Shown: one piece after another, positions 27,674 through 34,850 of the stretch
Layout: each line of letters opens with the position of its first letter
Numbering within the stretch: position 1 is the first letter of the stretch
Source: Bin87 sp965207585
Lineage (GTDB): Bacteria; Chloroflexota; Dehalococcoidia; Lucifugimonadales; UBA3495
Reading direction: 5' to 3'
Length of the DNA stretch: 64,000 nt
Assembly: GCA_965207585.1 (NCBI GenBank)
Contig: CBDBMT010000003.1
Span: forward strand, 2,542,001-2,606,000
Program-made: the position numbers and the translations under genes
Notes under the pieces: model-generated
What the model was told of the DNA's origin: nothing
Databases searched by the model: none
Seen by the model: only the letters and a program-made list of their open reading frames with translations

Positions 27674-29129
27674 ACTTTCTGCAAAATTTAGAAAAAGTAA
27701 AAAGACAGGGTAAGCTGGCCTGACCCCACTTTCGACGGAAAGGCCCGACCATGCTCACCCTGCCCGACGCCATTGTAGCCCTTCTCTTCCCCTTCGCAAC
27801 TTTGTTCACCACCCCAACCTGGCGGAAAGCCCAACTACTGCTGGTCGGCGCGATCCTGACCCCGGGCCAACGCACCGTGGCCGCGGCGCTCCGCGTCATG
27901 GGACTGAGCGACGACCGGAATTACGCCCGCTACCACGCGGTGCTCAACCGAGCGGTGTGGTCGTCCCGTGGGGTAGCCCACGTCCTGCTGGTGCTCCTAC
28001 TCCAGCATCTGGATCGCGGCGACGGCCCGTTGATCTTCGGCATCGACGAAACCTTGGAACGACGTCGTGGAGCCAAGATCAAGGCGCGGGCCATCTACCG
28101 CGACCCAGTGCGTTCCAGCCGCCATCAGCTGGTCAAGGCCAGCGGGCTGCGCTGGATCTCCCTGATGTGGCTGGGCCACGTGCCGTGGGCGGGACGCCAT
28201 TGGGCGTTGCCGGTGCTCACGGTGCTGGCGCCCTCGTCTCGCTACCACCAGCAGCAGGGACGCCGGCACAAGAAGGTGACCGACTGGGCCCGCCAGATGG
28301 TCATGCAACTGCGCCGCTGGCTGCCCCAGCGTAAGCTGGTCCTGGTGGGCGACAACGGCTACGCCGTACTGGACCTGCTGCGCTGCTGCCAGTCGCTCCG
28401 TGAACCCGTAACCCTCATCGCCAGACTGCGCCTGGACGCCGCTCTGTACGCGCCAGCGCCGCCTCGTCAGCCGGGTCAGAACGGCCGGCCGCCGCTGAAA
28501 GGCGAGCGGCGACCCTCGCTCAAAACGCTCCTTGAGCGAGCCGACGTGGCGTGGACCGTCGCCGCGGTGTCCTGGTACGACGGCACCACCCGCACCGTGG
28601 AACTCACCTCCCAGACCGCTGTCTGGTACCGCTCGGGCAAACCGGCCGTCACCATCCGCTGGGTGCTGATCCGCGATCCCCAGGGCGCCTTCGACCCCCA
28701 GGCCCTGCTCTGCACCGACCCGTCGGCGAACCCGACCCAGATCCTCCAGTGGTTTGTCCTGCGCTGGCAACTGGAAGTGACCTTTCAGGAGGTGCGCACC
28801 CACCTGGGAGTGGAGACCCAGCGCCAATGGTCCGACCTGGCCATCGCCCGCACTACCCCCGTCCTGCTGGGTCTCTTCTCCTGGACCACCCTGGCCGCCC
28901 ACGCCCTGCAGAAACAGCACCCCATGACCCAGCGCAGGGCCGCCTGGTACGACAAACCGTCGCCGACCTTCGTGGACGCCATCGCCCTGGTGCGACGCCA
29001 CCTGTGGCTGGCGTCAGAGGGTTTCGAACTGTCGACTGGCGACCCCGATGTACGGGAACTCCCTGCCACTCTGTACCACCGAATGGTGGATTCCCTCGCC
29101 TACGCCGCTTGAAAATGCGGAAAGCCTAG
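27674..29129 (+). mobile_element. inner insertion sequence inserted in the outer transposase
   Basis: Flanked by the 9-bp direct repeat CTTGGCTGG (27665-27673 and 29130-29138), consistent with a target-site duplication. Removing the insert restores the outer transposase frame through Trp-Leu-Gly. Imperfect inverted ends: CTTTCTGCA at 27675 and the complement of CTTTCCGCA at 29116-29124. The right end sits 5 nt in from the direct repeat, so the exact boundary is uncertain by a few bases. Length about 1.46 kb. Confidence 0.85.
27751..29112 (+). CDS. transposase of the inner IS (DDE superfamily)
   Basis: 453 residues and apparently intact. N-terminal helical region: WRKAQLLLVGAILTPGQRTV. Catalytic core: IFGIDETLERRRG (first Asp), KLVLVGDNGYAVLDL (second Asp) and RWQLEVTFQEVRTHLGVETQ (Glu). 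It resembles the DDE_5-type transposases of IS701/IS4-like elements; I am not certain of the IS family. The stop lies 17 nt before the right end of the element. Being undamaged inside a broken host IS, it is the younger insertion. Confidence 0.88.
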   Translation: MLTLPDAIVALLFPFATLFTTPTWRKAQLLLVGAILTPGQRTVAAALRVMGLSDDRNYARYHAVLNRAVWSSRGVAHVLLVLLLQHLDRGDGPLIFGIDETLERRRGAKIKARAIYRDPVRSSRHQLVKASGLRWISLMWLGHVPWAGRHWALPVLTVLAPSSRYHQQQGRRHKKVTDWARQMVMQLRRWLPQRKLVLVGDNGYAVLDLLRCCQSLREPVTLIARLRLDAALYAPAPPRQPGQNGRPPLKGERRPSLKTLLERADVAWTVAAVSWYDGTTRTVELTSQTAVWYRSGKPAVTIRWVLIRDPQGAFDPQALLCTDPSANPTQILQWFVLRWQLEVTFQEVRTHLGVETQRQWSDLAIARTTPVLLGLFSWTTLAAHALQKQHPMTQRRAAWYDKPSPTFVDAIALVRRHLWLASEGFELSTGDPDVRELPATLYHRMVDSLAYAA

Positions 29130-29467
29130 CTTGGCTGGGCCGCCGCTGTCCGCAGGAGCACCACGAGACCTGGAAGGGCGACCTGCTGCGCCGCGTCGGG
29201 CGTCTGCCCAGGGCCGGACGCCGCTGGCGTCTGCTCTACCGCCGTCGCGGTTCCGTTGAGAGGATGTTCAGCAGCCTGAAACGCTCCCGGCTGCTGATTG
29301 ACCACACCGGCATGAACATCCGCAGGGTGCGACAGCACGCCGGCCTGTCGCTGCTCACCTACGCGGGATCCATGCTGGCCCGCCTGTTGGCCGGCGATTA
29401 CGCGGGGATGCGCGACATGAGCGTGGAGTGGGCGACGCGACCGGCCTGGGTCGCCCGCGCCGCGTAG
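29130..29467 (+). pseudogene. transposase of the outer IS, 3' part
   Basis: Continues the interrupted transposase in the same frame from WLGRRCPQEHHETWKG onward. It includes YRRRGSVERMFSSLKRSRLL, where the Glu is the third member of the DDE triad, and it reaches a natural stop 20 nt before the right inverted repeat. Confidence 0.88.
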
Positions 29468-29570
29468 CGGCGGCTCGCCGGCCTTGCGCTTGCTCCGGGT
29501 TGGGGTTCCGATTACAATAAATAAGCCGCCCGGTGAGCAAGACCGGAACGGCTAACCAACGCGCTCCTAT

Positions 29571-29648
29571 CAGGGCATCCAACGGGAACGGGCGGCGTCT
29601 GCATTTTAGCAGTCGCCGCCTCCCGTTGGCAATTTCAGGGCATCCAAC
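29571..29648 (+). repeat. stacked hairpin flanked by 13-bp direct repeats
   Basis: Three nested helices at 29579-29629: CCAACGGG/CCCGTTGG, GGCGGCG/CGCCGCC and CTGC/GCAG around an ATTTTA loop. The direct repeat CAGGGCATCCAAC occurs at 29571-29583 and 29636-29648. A smaller hairpin lies at 29525-29552. The segment follows the outer IS and ends at the ribosome site of the next small gene. Confidence 0.7.
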
Positions 29649-29661
29649 AGGAGGCTTCTTC

Positions 29662-29751
29662 ATGGGTCAACTGATAATCATCGCCGGGTTCCTGCTGTCC
29701 ATCGTGGCAGTGGCGGTAGTGGCTCCAACTCTGCTGGCACCGATTTTCTAA
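29662..29751 (+). CDS. 29-residue membrane peptide
   Basis: AGGAGG (29648-29653) is 8 nt before the ATG. The product is one hydrophobic helix (MGQLIIIAGFLLSIVAVAVV) and a short tail ending APIF. It ends 12 nt before the Cas2-like gene, with which it is probably co-translated. The strong ribosome site is the main reason to call it real. Function unknown; a toxin-like or anchor peptide are possibilities. Confidence 0.5.
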   Translation: MGQLIIIAGFLLSIVAVAVVAPTLLAPIF

Positions 29752-29763
29752 AGGAGGCCACCT

Positions 29764-30024
29764 ATGGCGAAGTATATCATCACGTATGACCTGCGGGCGC
29801 CCGGCCGCAACTACGATGCACTATTCGAGCGCATCAAGTCATACGGCACCTGGGCGCACATCCTTGAATCCTCTTGGGCCGTTGTTACGACGCAGAGCGC
29901 CGTACAGGTACGGGATTACCTCGCTGCCGTCATGGACAGCAACGACGGGATTTTTGTAGGAGCCCTCGGCGCCACTGCATGGAAAGGGATAGACCCCAAG
30001 GTCTCTGAATGGCTCAACGGCTAA
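29764..30024 (+). CDS. Cas2-like (SinR-type) small protein
   Basis: 86 residues of ferredoxin-like beta-alpha-beta pattern: MAKYIITYDLRAPGRNYDAL, then RIKSYGTWAHILESSWAVVT, VRDYLAAVMDSNDGIFVGAL and a C-terminal WKGI. Proteins of this type are annotated as SinR-family or Cas2-like; an Asp after the first strand (YDL) is shared with Cas2 nucleases. No cas1 or CRISPR array is in the window, so adaptation is unlikely. AGGAGG (29752-29757) gives 6-nt spacing. It stands directly behind the IS pair in the accessory region. The activity, if any, may be nucleolytic. Confidence 0.7.
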   Translation: MAKYIITYDLRAPGRNYDALFERIKSYGTWAHILESSWAVVTTQSAVQVRDYLAAVMDSNDGIFVGALGATAWKGIDPKVSEWLNG

Positions 30025-30079
30025 CGGGGCGCACTGCGCCACCAAAACAAAAACGCGCCGCTAACGAGGAGCACAAACT

Positions 30080-30412
30080 ATGTTCATCAGCGATAGAGCC
30101 ATTGAGCACATGGAGAAAACGGCGCAGTCGGTAGGTTTCGGCAACAGGAATGATTACCCGTTCCGTGGATCATCCGCCATCAGTTGCGGAGACTGGAAAG
30201 GCAACAGCATTGCGGCCTGCGTTTTCGCCGACGAGAGACAGGCGCAGGAGTACCTGGCCAAAGCGATGCCCGAATTGACCGGGCTGGGGGCTGACGCAAC
30301 GTGCTGGACAGTGCCGATAGTTGCCCCGGACTTTGAAGCGGGTTGCATAGCCGTCATTGCGGCCATAGATTTGTGCCATACCGATGATGGTGACGGTACG
30401 GCGCCTCCGTAG
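30080..30412 (+). CDS. uncharacterised small protein
   Basis: 110 residues beginning MFISDRAIEHMEKTAQSVGF, with GAGGA 10-13 nt before the ATG. No signal peptide or membrane helix; four Cys residues. I recognise no domain. It follows the Cas2-like gene by 55 nt on the same strand, with a short GC-rich inverted repeat near 30025-30050 between them. Possibly the same transcription unit. Confidence 0.5.
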   Translation: MFISDRAIEHMEKTAQSVGFGNRNDYPFRGSSAISCGDWKGNSIAACVFADERQAQEYLAKAMPELTGLGADATCWTVPIVAPDFEAGCIAVIAAIDLCHTDDGDGTAPP

Positions 30413-30478
30413 TCCGCGAACAAGCGGAGTTCTCTGCCCCGGTTTTGCAATGACGGCGGCGATGCTACTAGGGCGTGT

Positions 30479-30850
30479 TTACAAACTCGGCCGCCGTGTT
30501 TGCAGTTCTTCAAGGGTCGGCGGCGTCCAAGCCGTCCAGTCCAAGCCGTACACCCTCTCTCGTTCCCTGTACAGGTCTGGCCCGTGTACGTGGTCGCCGC
30601 CTGGCTCTCCAGTTTCGGCGACCACAATGGTAGTCAGGTCGGGCAAGCCGCGTTTGACGGTAAAACCGTGGTAAATACGTCGCAGGTACTCGGCTGCCCT
30701 ATGTCCGGGCGTAGTTGACGGGAATCCGAGAGCATCGACTATGGCTTTGTAGCGAATGGTCCCGCGATTGGCAGCCACGCCGATCAGCATGAGGTACGTC
30801 TTGAGGGCCTTGCCCTCTTCGCCTCGGTCTATCAGTTTCTCTGCCGTCAC
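30479..30850 (-). CDS. uncharacterised protein with winged-helix-like pattern
   Basis: 123 residues; GTG start with GGGAG about 6 nt upstream. The pattern RGTIRYKAIVDALGFPSTTP, then AEYLRRIYHGF, KRGLPDLTTIVVAETGEPGG resembles small winged-helix proteins whose conserved core reads glpPLt.lVV....g.PG. These are often found beside restriction or mobile genes. It is transcribed against its neighbours, between the Cas2-like operon and an IS remnant. Family name not recognised. Confidence 0.55.
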   Translation of the reverse strand: MTAEKLIDRGEEGKALKTYLMLIGVAANRGTIRYKAIVDALGFPSTTPGHRAAEYLRRIYHGFTVKRGLPDLTTIVVAETGEPGGDHVHGPDLYRERERVYGLDWTAWTPPTLEELQTRRPSL

Positions 30851-30931
30851 CGCTTGCTCCCAAAGGGTCAGAGAGTCTATTCCCGCCCATGATTTGTTGC
30901 GCGGCTATGTCCGGCGCCCTCCCTTCGCCGC

Positions 30932-31249
30932 TTGCTGGCCTCGCGCGGCATTATAGCAACGATCCCTCCGCGTTCAAATCGCAGGGAGCCAGCCTATTAC
31001 GACACGCAGTCGTACAAGGCTCGGCATCTGGTGGAAAACGCCTTTGCTGACGCCAAGCAGTTCCGAGGCATCGCCACGCGGTACTGCAAGTTGGCGGAGA
31101 TGTATGAGGGGATGCTGTCCTTGGTGACGTGGTTCACCGCCACGCGGAGCTCACGGCGCGGGGAGTCGCAGTACCGCCGGCGAGTTGAACCCGATGGGCC
31201 GACCGGCCGGCAGTTGCCAATGGCGGTGTCCGACCAATTCGTTCTCTGA
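30932..31249 (+). pseudogene. IS5-type transposase C-terminal remnant
   Basis: Only the C-terminal end of a DDE transposase is present: PPRSNRREPAYYDTQSYKAR, then HLVENAFADAKQFRGIATRY, YEGMLSLVTWF. The Glu of VENAFADAKQFR is the catalytic Glu context of IS5-family enzymes. The N-terminal two-thirds, including both catalytic Asp residues, is gone. Homology fades after about 31170, and the rest of the frame runs into a foldback repeat. Marks an old insertion. Confidence 0.75.
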
Positions 31250-31380
31250 TAGAATGCGCGAAATCTCAAAACGCAAACGACCGCTGTTGTCGCAGCGGTC
31301 GTTTGCGCGGCGCCTCGCTTGTGGTGGACAGGCTCCTGCCGACACGCTGATTCTATCAGCGACCCCGTCCATTGGCAACT
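31212..31380. repeat. 169-bp foldback element (MITE-like or structured leader)
   Basis: Ends in perfect 12-bp inverted repeats (AGTTGCCAATGG at 31212-31223 and its complement at 31369-31380). Inside are CTGATAGAAT (31246-31255) with its complement at 31350-31359, and a perfect 15-bp hairpin at 31272-31307 with a 6-nt loop. It lies 33 nt before the protease gene, so it could be an IS-derived MITE or its 5' leader. Confidence 0.75.
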
Positions 31381-31413
31381 ATGAGGTTGCCGCAACCGAT
31401 GGACGGAAGGCGT

Positions 31414-32505
31414 ATGTTGCAAGAGACGAGAGCGCGAATCGTGGCGGAGCAATTGTCGGGAGAGTTCCTCAAGAACGGAAACTTTGACGTTGCGCGCGGT
31501 GCGATGGAAGTCCAGTCATTATTCGATGTGGTTCCGGCGGCTGCTGAGTTTGGCGGACCGCGACTGCCGGATTACGGGTTCGCTGGATTGGCTGTTCAGT
31601 CCGTCGGTTACTCTTTGGGGTCTGACGAGGAGGTTGTCCACATCTACGTCACCAAAGGCGGCCAACGGAGCCTGGACCGGCTATCTACGGACATAGATGG
31701 CGTCAAGATTCAAGTAACGAATTTCGGAAAACTCGTCATTAGGCCCGAAGCAATATTGACGGCCAGCAACAGCGGGCGACTTTATGAGCGTAACGGGCGG
31801 GTCGCATGCGGCAGTTCTTGTGCGCCAGCAGGCGAAAATTACGCCGGCACATTTGGGGCATTGGTTGAGTCGTCCAACGGCTCACTTTTGGCCCTTTCCA
31901 ACAATCATGTGTTCGCAGCGTGTAACCACGTCCCTGTGGGTCAGCCAATTCTATCCCCCAGCCCTATGGACGCTCGTCCCGACGTACCGGCGCCCCGACA
32001 GATTTGCCGACACGCCGGGATAGTTGAATTACGGAGTGGCACCCCTCCTCTTGTGCCCTTGGCGCGTTGCGACGCTGCTATCGCGACTGTTCCAGACCAC
32101 CAAACAGTTTCGTCTTGGCAAGGTGGAGACATCGAAGGGTATGATACCCCTGTACAGGCTGCCCCTCCGTTTGCTGGACAACGGGTTAAGAAGGTCGGGC
32201 GAACCACAGGGTTGACGACTGGAACAGTCCAAGCGTTTGCGGGAACGCCGTGGCCGTTGCCTTACAGAAACCCCAACTTCACGGCCCTGGTATGGTTCAC
32301 GGATGTATGGACTGTGCGAGCGGATCAAGACGAGATGTTCGCGTTGCCGGGGGATTCTGGCAGTCTCGTAGTTACCGAAGCAGGAGATGCTGCGGTGGGG
32401 TTGCTTTTCGCGGCAAATCCCAGGGGCACTCTTGCTTATATCGCCCCGATGGAGACCGTTTTAAGTGAACTGAATGTCTCTCTTGTAGGGAACCACGGCG
32501 TATGA
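31414..32505 (+). CDS. trypsin-like serine protease with N-terminal pro-like domain
   Basis: 363 residues with an S1/HtrA-type catalytic triad: His165 in LSNNHVFA, Asp220 in ARCDAAIA and Ser315 in LPGDSGSLVV. GRTTGLTTGTV is the usual strand before the specificity pocket. The N-terminal 100 residues hold a separate unit (VVHIYVTKGGQRSLDRLSTD, then IDGVKIQVTNFGKLVIRP). No signal peptide is visible, so the enzyme is probably intracellular. ATG 31414 follows GGAAGG at short spacing; ATG 31399 is an alternative. It ends in an ATGA overlap with a 70-residue gene whose product resembles the N-terminal unit. Intracellular proteases in mobile regions are often defence effectors; that is inference here. 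Confidence 0.85.
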   Translation: MLQETRARIVAEQLSGEFLKNGNFDVARGAMEVQSLFDVVPAAAEFGGPRLPDYGFAGLAVQSVGYSLGSDEEVVHIYVTKGGQRSLDRLSTDIDGVKIQVTNFGKLVIRPEAILTASNSGRLYERNGRVACGSSCAPAGENYAGTFGALVESSNGSLLALSNNHVFAACNHVPVGQPILSPSPMDARPDVPAPRQICRHAGIVELRSGTPPLVPLARCDAAIATVPDHQTVSSWQGGDIEGYDTPVQAAPPFAGQRVKKVGRTTGLTTGTVQAFAGTPWPLPYRNPNFTALVWFTDVWTVRADQDEMFALPGDSGSLVVTEAGDAAVGLLFAANPRGTLAYIAPMETVLSELNVSLVGNHGV

Positions 32506-32714
32506 ACACTGATTTGAGAGAAGCAGCACGGACGTTGCACACTTCACTTGAAGATCAGCCCTGGTTCCAAGCAGTTGGCATCACGGTCATTGAGGGTGCC
32601 GATGGTCTAATTGTCTATGTGAGCCGGGACAATCGGAGGGTGAGAGGTCAGATTCCGACAACTTGGAAAGGCTTCCCTGTGGCCGCCGAAAGGATGGGGC
32701 GGATGGTTCCTTGA
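32502..32714 (+). CDS. small partner protein resembling the protease pro-region
   Basis: 70 residues, start codon overlapping the protease stop (ATGA). The core LIVYVSRDNRRVRGQIPTTW, then KGFPVAAERMGRMVP lines up with IYVTKGGQRSLDRLSTDIDG, VKIQVTNFGKLVIRP of the protease N-terminus. Shared positions are Y-V, R, T, G, V, G and V-x-P. So the operon encodes the same small fold twice, once fused and once free. A free inhibitor, activator or competitor of the fused copy is the natural hypothesis. A 17-bp hairpin terminator follows. Confidence 0.65.
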   Translation: MNTDLREAARTLHTSLEDQPWFQAVGITVIEGADGLIVYVSRDNRRVRGQIPTTWKGFPVAAERMGRMVP

Positions 32715-32773
32715 AATTGACGGCAGGTCGTGTGAAAGGACGCGCCGGTGCCAACCCCAGAACTCTGTAGCGA

Positions 32774-32821
32774 AAGAGAGTGCCCCGCCGATCAGGTGGC
32801 CGACCGGCGGGGCACTCTCTT
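32774..32821 (+). terminator. perfect 17-bp hairpin after the protease operon
   Basis: AAGAGAGTGCCCCGCCG (32774-32790) pairs with 32805-32821 over a 14-nt loop. It begins 59 nt after the stop. There is no T-tract, so strength rests on the stem. Confidence 0.65.
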
Positions 32822-32953
32822 GAGTCTGGTATCACGCCGTGGGGCCAATCCGAGGAGAGGAATGGGTGCTCTTGCGCCCCTGGTGGTGCCATCACCAGCA
32901 AATCGACGTTATGGCCGTCGAGACGATTCCTAAACTCGGCGACCCATATCTCC

Positions 32954-32994
32954 AGAACGCCCCGGCGGTGGAACCATCGCCGGGGCGTTCTTCT
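32954..32994 (+). terminator. 14-bp hairpin with short T-rich tail
   Basis: AGAACGCCCCGGCG (32954-32967) pairs with 32978-32991 across 10 nt, then TCTT. It separates the protease operon from the structured segment that follows. No gene is apparent in 32822-32953. Confidence 0.6.
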
Positions 32995-33035
32995 TGGCGG
33001 CATCGGGTGGCCGATTGCTGTGTTATATTGACGGC

Positions 33036-33484
33036 GGTACAGTCGCGGGTGGAAACCCGTCGCTTCGTGATAGGTCTCATTCAGATGGAGCCTTGTGCTC
33101 CTCTTGCGGGGCCTATCGCGCCATCGGGACACCCGGCGACTGTACCAAGCGTCCATCCTGAATCCGCAAGGGGGGCTGCCCCAGCGACGGCGTATCCGTC
33201 CGCTGCAAGATGCCCCCCTCAATAGAAAGGCCGCCGGGCTTTGTGCTTTCGTCCCGGCAACCGCGCGTCCACCGCTTGGGGGTGAACATGGCAATGCTAC
33301 CATCCGGCCGGCCGGTCAAGCAACCGCCATCCAGTCGGTCGCCGTGGTTCCAGCAACGGCCCTCCATCTGCTCCCCTCGCTCTCCTCCCAGATAGAAGCG
33401 CCGCCCCCGTGGTGTGAAAACTCCTGCGCGGGCGGCGCTTTGAATGGAGAACTGCGTCCCGCTGGCGGCTACCAGCAGGACGCA
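33036..33484 (+). ncRNA. candidate structured RNA: nested long-range stems in a gene-free segment
   Basis: No convincing gene lies in 32715-33617. Instead there are nested helices. A 16-bp closing stem with one bulge (33036-33051 with 33130-33146) encloses a 9-bp stem (33066-33074 with 33112-33120) and an inner GGAG/CTCC hairpin. Next, GGGGGGC/GCCCCCC (33170-33176, 33212-33218) encloses a 9-bp bulged hairpin (33182-33205). Then GCCGGG/CCCGGC (33233-33258), an 11-bp stem (33396-33440) and a 13-bp stem with one mismatch (33453-33484). The strand is uncertain; plus is assumed because the next gene is on plus. It could be a large regulatory RNA or mobile-element debris. Confidence 0.5.
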
Positions 33485-33617
33485 TCTGGCAAGCCCTACA
33501 GGGAGGGCGTCGCCAGAGGGCCGTAAAACCCGCCCCAATATTATCAGGGCGAGCCTGGTTCAGTGTGCAAGCACGATGCCCTCCCTTCCGGCAAACCGGA
33601 AACGGAGGTTTTTTGTG

Positions 33618-34259
33618 ATGAGGAACCGGAAATCGTCACGCGATGTATCGGCGGCTCGCAACAACACAGCAGGCAGGCGGGTCGCAGGATGGACGCTGCC
33701 GGGGCTGGCTATCGTGGTTCTGTTCGCGGTGGCCTGCGGCGCGGAGGCCCGATCCGAGTCCTATCCGAATACGTTTGAGGGGCTGGTCGAATGCGTGTAC
33801 GGCAGCATGGAAGGCTCACTGACCCGGCCCCGCGCCCATCCCTACGCCGATACCCCATATCTCACCGACCTTGATCCCAACGCCGCTATCGTCGGCGGGC
33901 GGATAACGGTGTCTGACGAGGCATGGCAACATTTCGAGGGTCTCCTGAAGGTCTCCGGGGACCCCTGCGGCGGCATCAGAACCTATCCGATCTCCGAGAC
34001 CGGCTTGGCCGGGAGAAAGGCCCTTGAGTTACAGGCCGTGGGGGTAATGTTCATCGTGCCGCTGGTCGGGATGCTTTCACCCGACATGGCGCACAACTGC
34101 ACCATCTGGCAAGAGGAACTGCGCCCCTACAAGGAGCAGAGCTCCGACCGGGTTGGAATATCCAAGCGCGTCCCGGAGCGGTGGCAAGCCTACAGCGCCG
34201 CCTGGGACCGAGCGTCGAACGGCATCGACCAGCAGTGCGCCGCCCACGGGGTCGGCTGA
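33618..34259 (+). CDS. lipoprotein of unknown function
   Basis: 213 residues. GGAGG (33604-33608) lies 9 nt before the ATG, itself just after a small TTCCGG/CCGGAA hairpin. The signal peptide ends in the lipobox FAVAC (Cys about 42). The mature part has several Cys (ECVYGSM, SGDPCGGIRTY, HNCTIWQEEL, DQQCAAHG), which could form disulphides outside the cell. A hydrophobic stretch (VGVMFIVPLVGML) is internal. It is followed 59 nt later by a second lipoprotein gene. Family not recognised. Confidence 0.65.
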   Translation: MRNRKSSRDVSAARNNTAGRRVAGWTLPGLAIVVLFAVACGAEARSESYPNTFEGLVECVYGSMEGSLTRPRAHPYADTPYLTDLDPNAAIVGGRITVSDEAWQHFEGLLKVSGDPCGGIRTYPISETGLAGRKALELQAVGVMFIVPLVGMLSPDMAHNCTIWQEELRPYKEQSSDRVGISKRVPERWQAYSAAWDRASNGIDQQCAAHGVG

Positions 34260-34318
34260 TGCACACCAGCCCGACCGACGAGCCACCCCTTCAGCACAGT
34301 CGGAGAAGGAAGTTTTCC

Positions 34319-34711
34319 ATGAAGAAACGTATGACGATGGTTTTGGGGTTGGCGTTGATGGCGCTGGTGGCGATTGGCGTTGTGTGGGTGGGTTGCGGCT
34401 TCGAGAACGGTCAGCCTGCCAGCCACACCACCCAGGATGTATCCGCAACGTGGTGCCAGGACTTCACGGACGATCCCAATTACCAGCCAACTCGCGCAGG
34501 ATGGTGCTACCGGCTTACTGGCACGGTCGTAACCGTGGGCGAGACCCTCAACTACGCAGGGAACATGCGAACTGTCCTCGAAGTTGACCACGGGGATCCG
34601 GAGCTGTTCGCGGTTTACATGAGGAACGAATGCAACCGCTGGGAGCCGGGTTCCGCGTTTGCCGAGGTAGTCGCGCTAACCTCGGAATGGCCCAAGATAG
34701 TGTGCGAATAG
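34319..34711 (+). CDS. small lipoprotein or secreted protein
   Basis: 130 residues. The signal MKKRMTMVLGLALMALVAIG leads to VVWVGCG, a usable lipobox (Cys about 26). The mature part (ATWCQDFTDDPNYQPTRAGW, CYRLTGTVVTVGETLNY) looks beta-rich and OB-like, with Cys pairs. GGAGAAGGAAG precedes the ATG. It ends shortly before two consecutive hairpins (34720-34777). It is separate from the lipoprotein upstream, and no sequence relationship between them is obvious. Confidence 0.65.
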   Translation: MKKRMTMVLGLALMALVAIGVVWVGCGFENGQPASHTTQDVSATWCQDFTDDPNYQPTRAGWCYRLTGTVVTVGETLNYAGNMRTVLEVDHGDPELFAVYMRNECNRWEPGSAFAEVVALTSEWPKIVCE

Positions 34712-34719
34712 GCCAAAGA

Positions 34720-34777
34720 TCGGGGTCAGACCCCGACCTCACCGACAACAGGGGCGGGTCGGAACCCGCCCCTGTTG
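34720..34777 (+). terminator. two tandem terminator hairpins
   Basis: First TCGGGGT/ACCCCGA (34720-34736), then a perfect 14-bp stem CAACAGGGGCGGGT (34746-34759) with 34764-34777 on a 4-nt loop. The core GGGGCGGGT/ACCCGCCCC reappears in the hairpin at 36089. Confidence 0.75.
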
Positions 34778-34790
34778 ATGCTCCGACACA

Positions 34791-34838
34791 GAACACCCCC
34801 GACGGCGAGGGTTTGGCGACGCCGCCGGCGGGGACGCA
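34791..34838 (+). promoter_or_regulatory. 48-nt hairpin leader, copy A
   Basis: Matches copy B (35161-35208) at 41 of 48 positions. The outer stem CCCCGaCGG/CCGGCGGGG surrounds the conserved loop GTTTGGCGACG. It ends 2 nt before GGAGG of the gene at 34851, so it could control ribosome access. Confidence 0.6.
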
Positions 34839-34850
34839 CTGGAGGATAGG

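Larger units (their letters stand above)
26522..29518 (+). mobile_element. outer insertion sequence (IS1182-like), interrupted by a second IS
   Basis: Imperfect 31-bp terminal inverted repeats: 26522-26552 and 29488-29518 match at 26 of 31 positions, both beginning ATTGTAA and containing CCGGAGCAAGC. Without the inner insertion the element is about 1.5 kb. Its transposase is split into 26743-27672 and 29130-29467. I see no clear target duplication outside the repeats. Confidence 0.85.

Noticed and set aside
29571..29648. Integron attC site
   Set aside because: A seven-base RYYYAAC word is present, but the matching GTTRRRY core is not at the other end. No integrase or cassette array is seen.
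29764..30024. Part of a CRISPR-Cas locus
   Set aside because: There is no cas1, effector gene or repeat-spacer array anywhere in the window; the protein is only Cas2-like in fold.
30955..30990. tRNA-like GTTCAAATC motif
   Set aside because: It lies inside the IS5 transposase remnant, and no cloverleaf can be drawn around it. I found no tRNA gene in the window.
32587..33538. Several overlapping frames of 60-240 codons on both strands of the hairpin-rich segment
   Set aside because: None has a ribosome site, domain or consistent composition, and the predicted helices cut across all of them.
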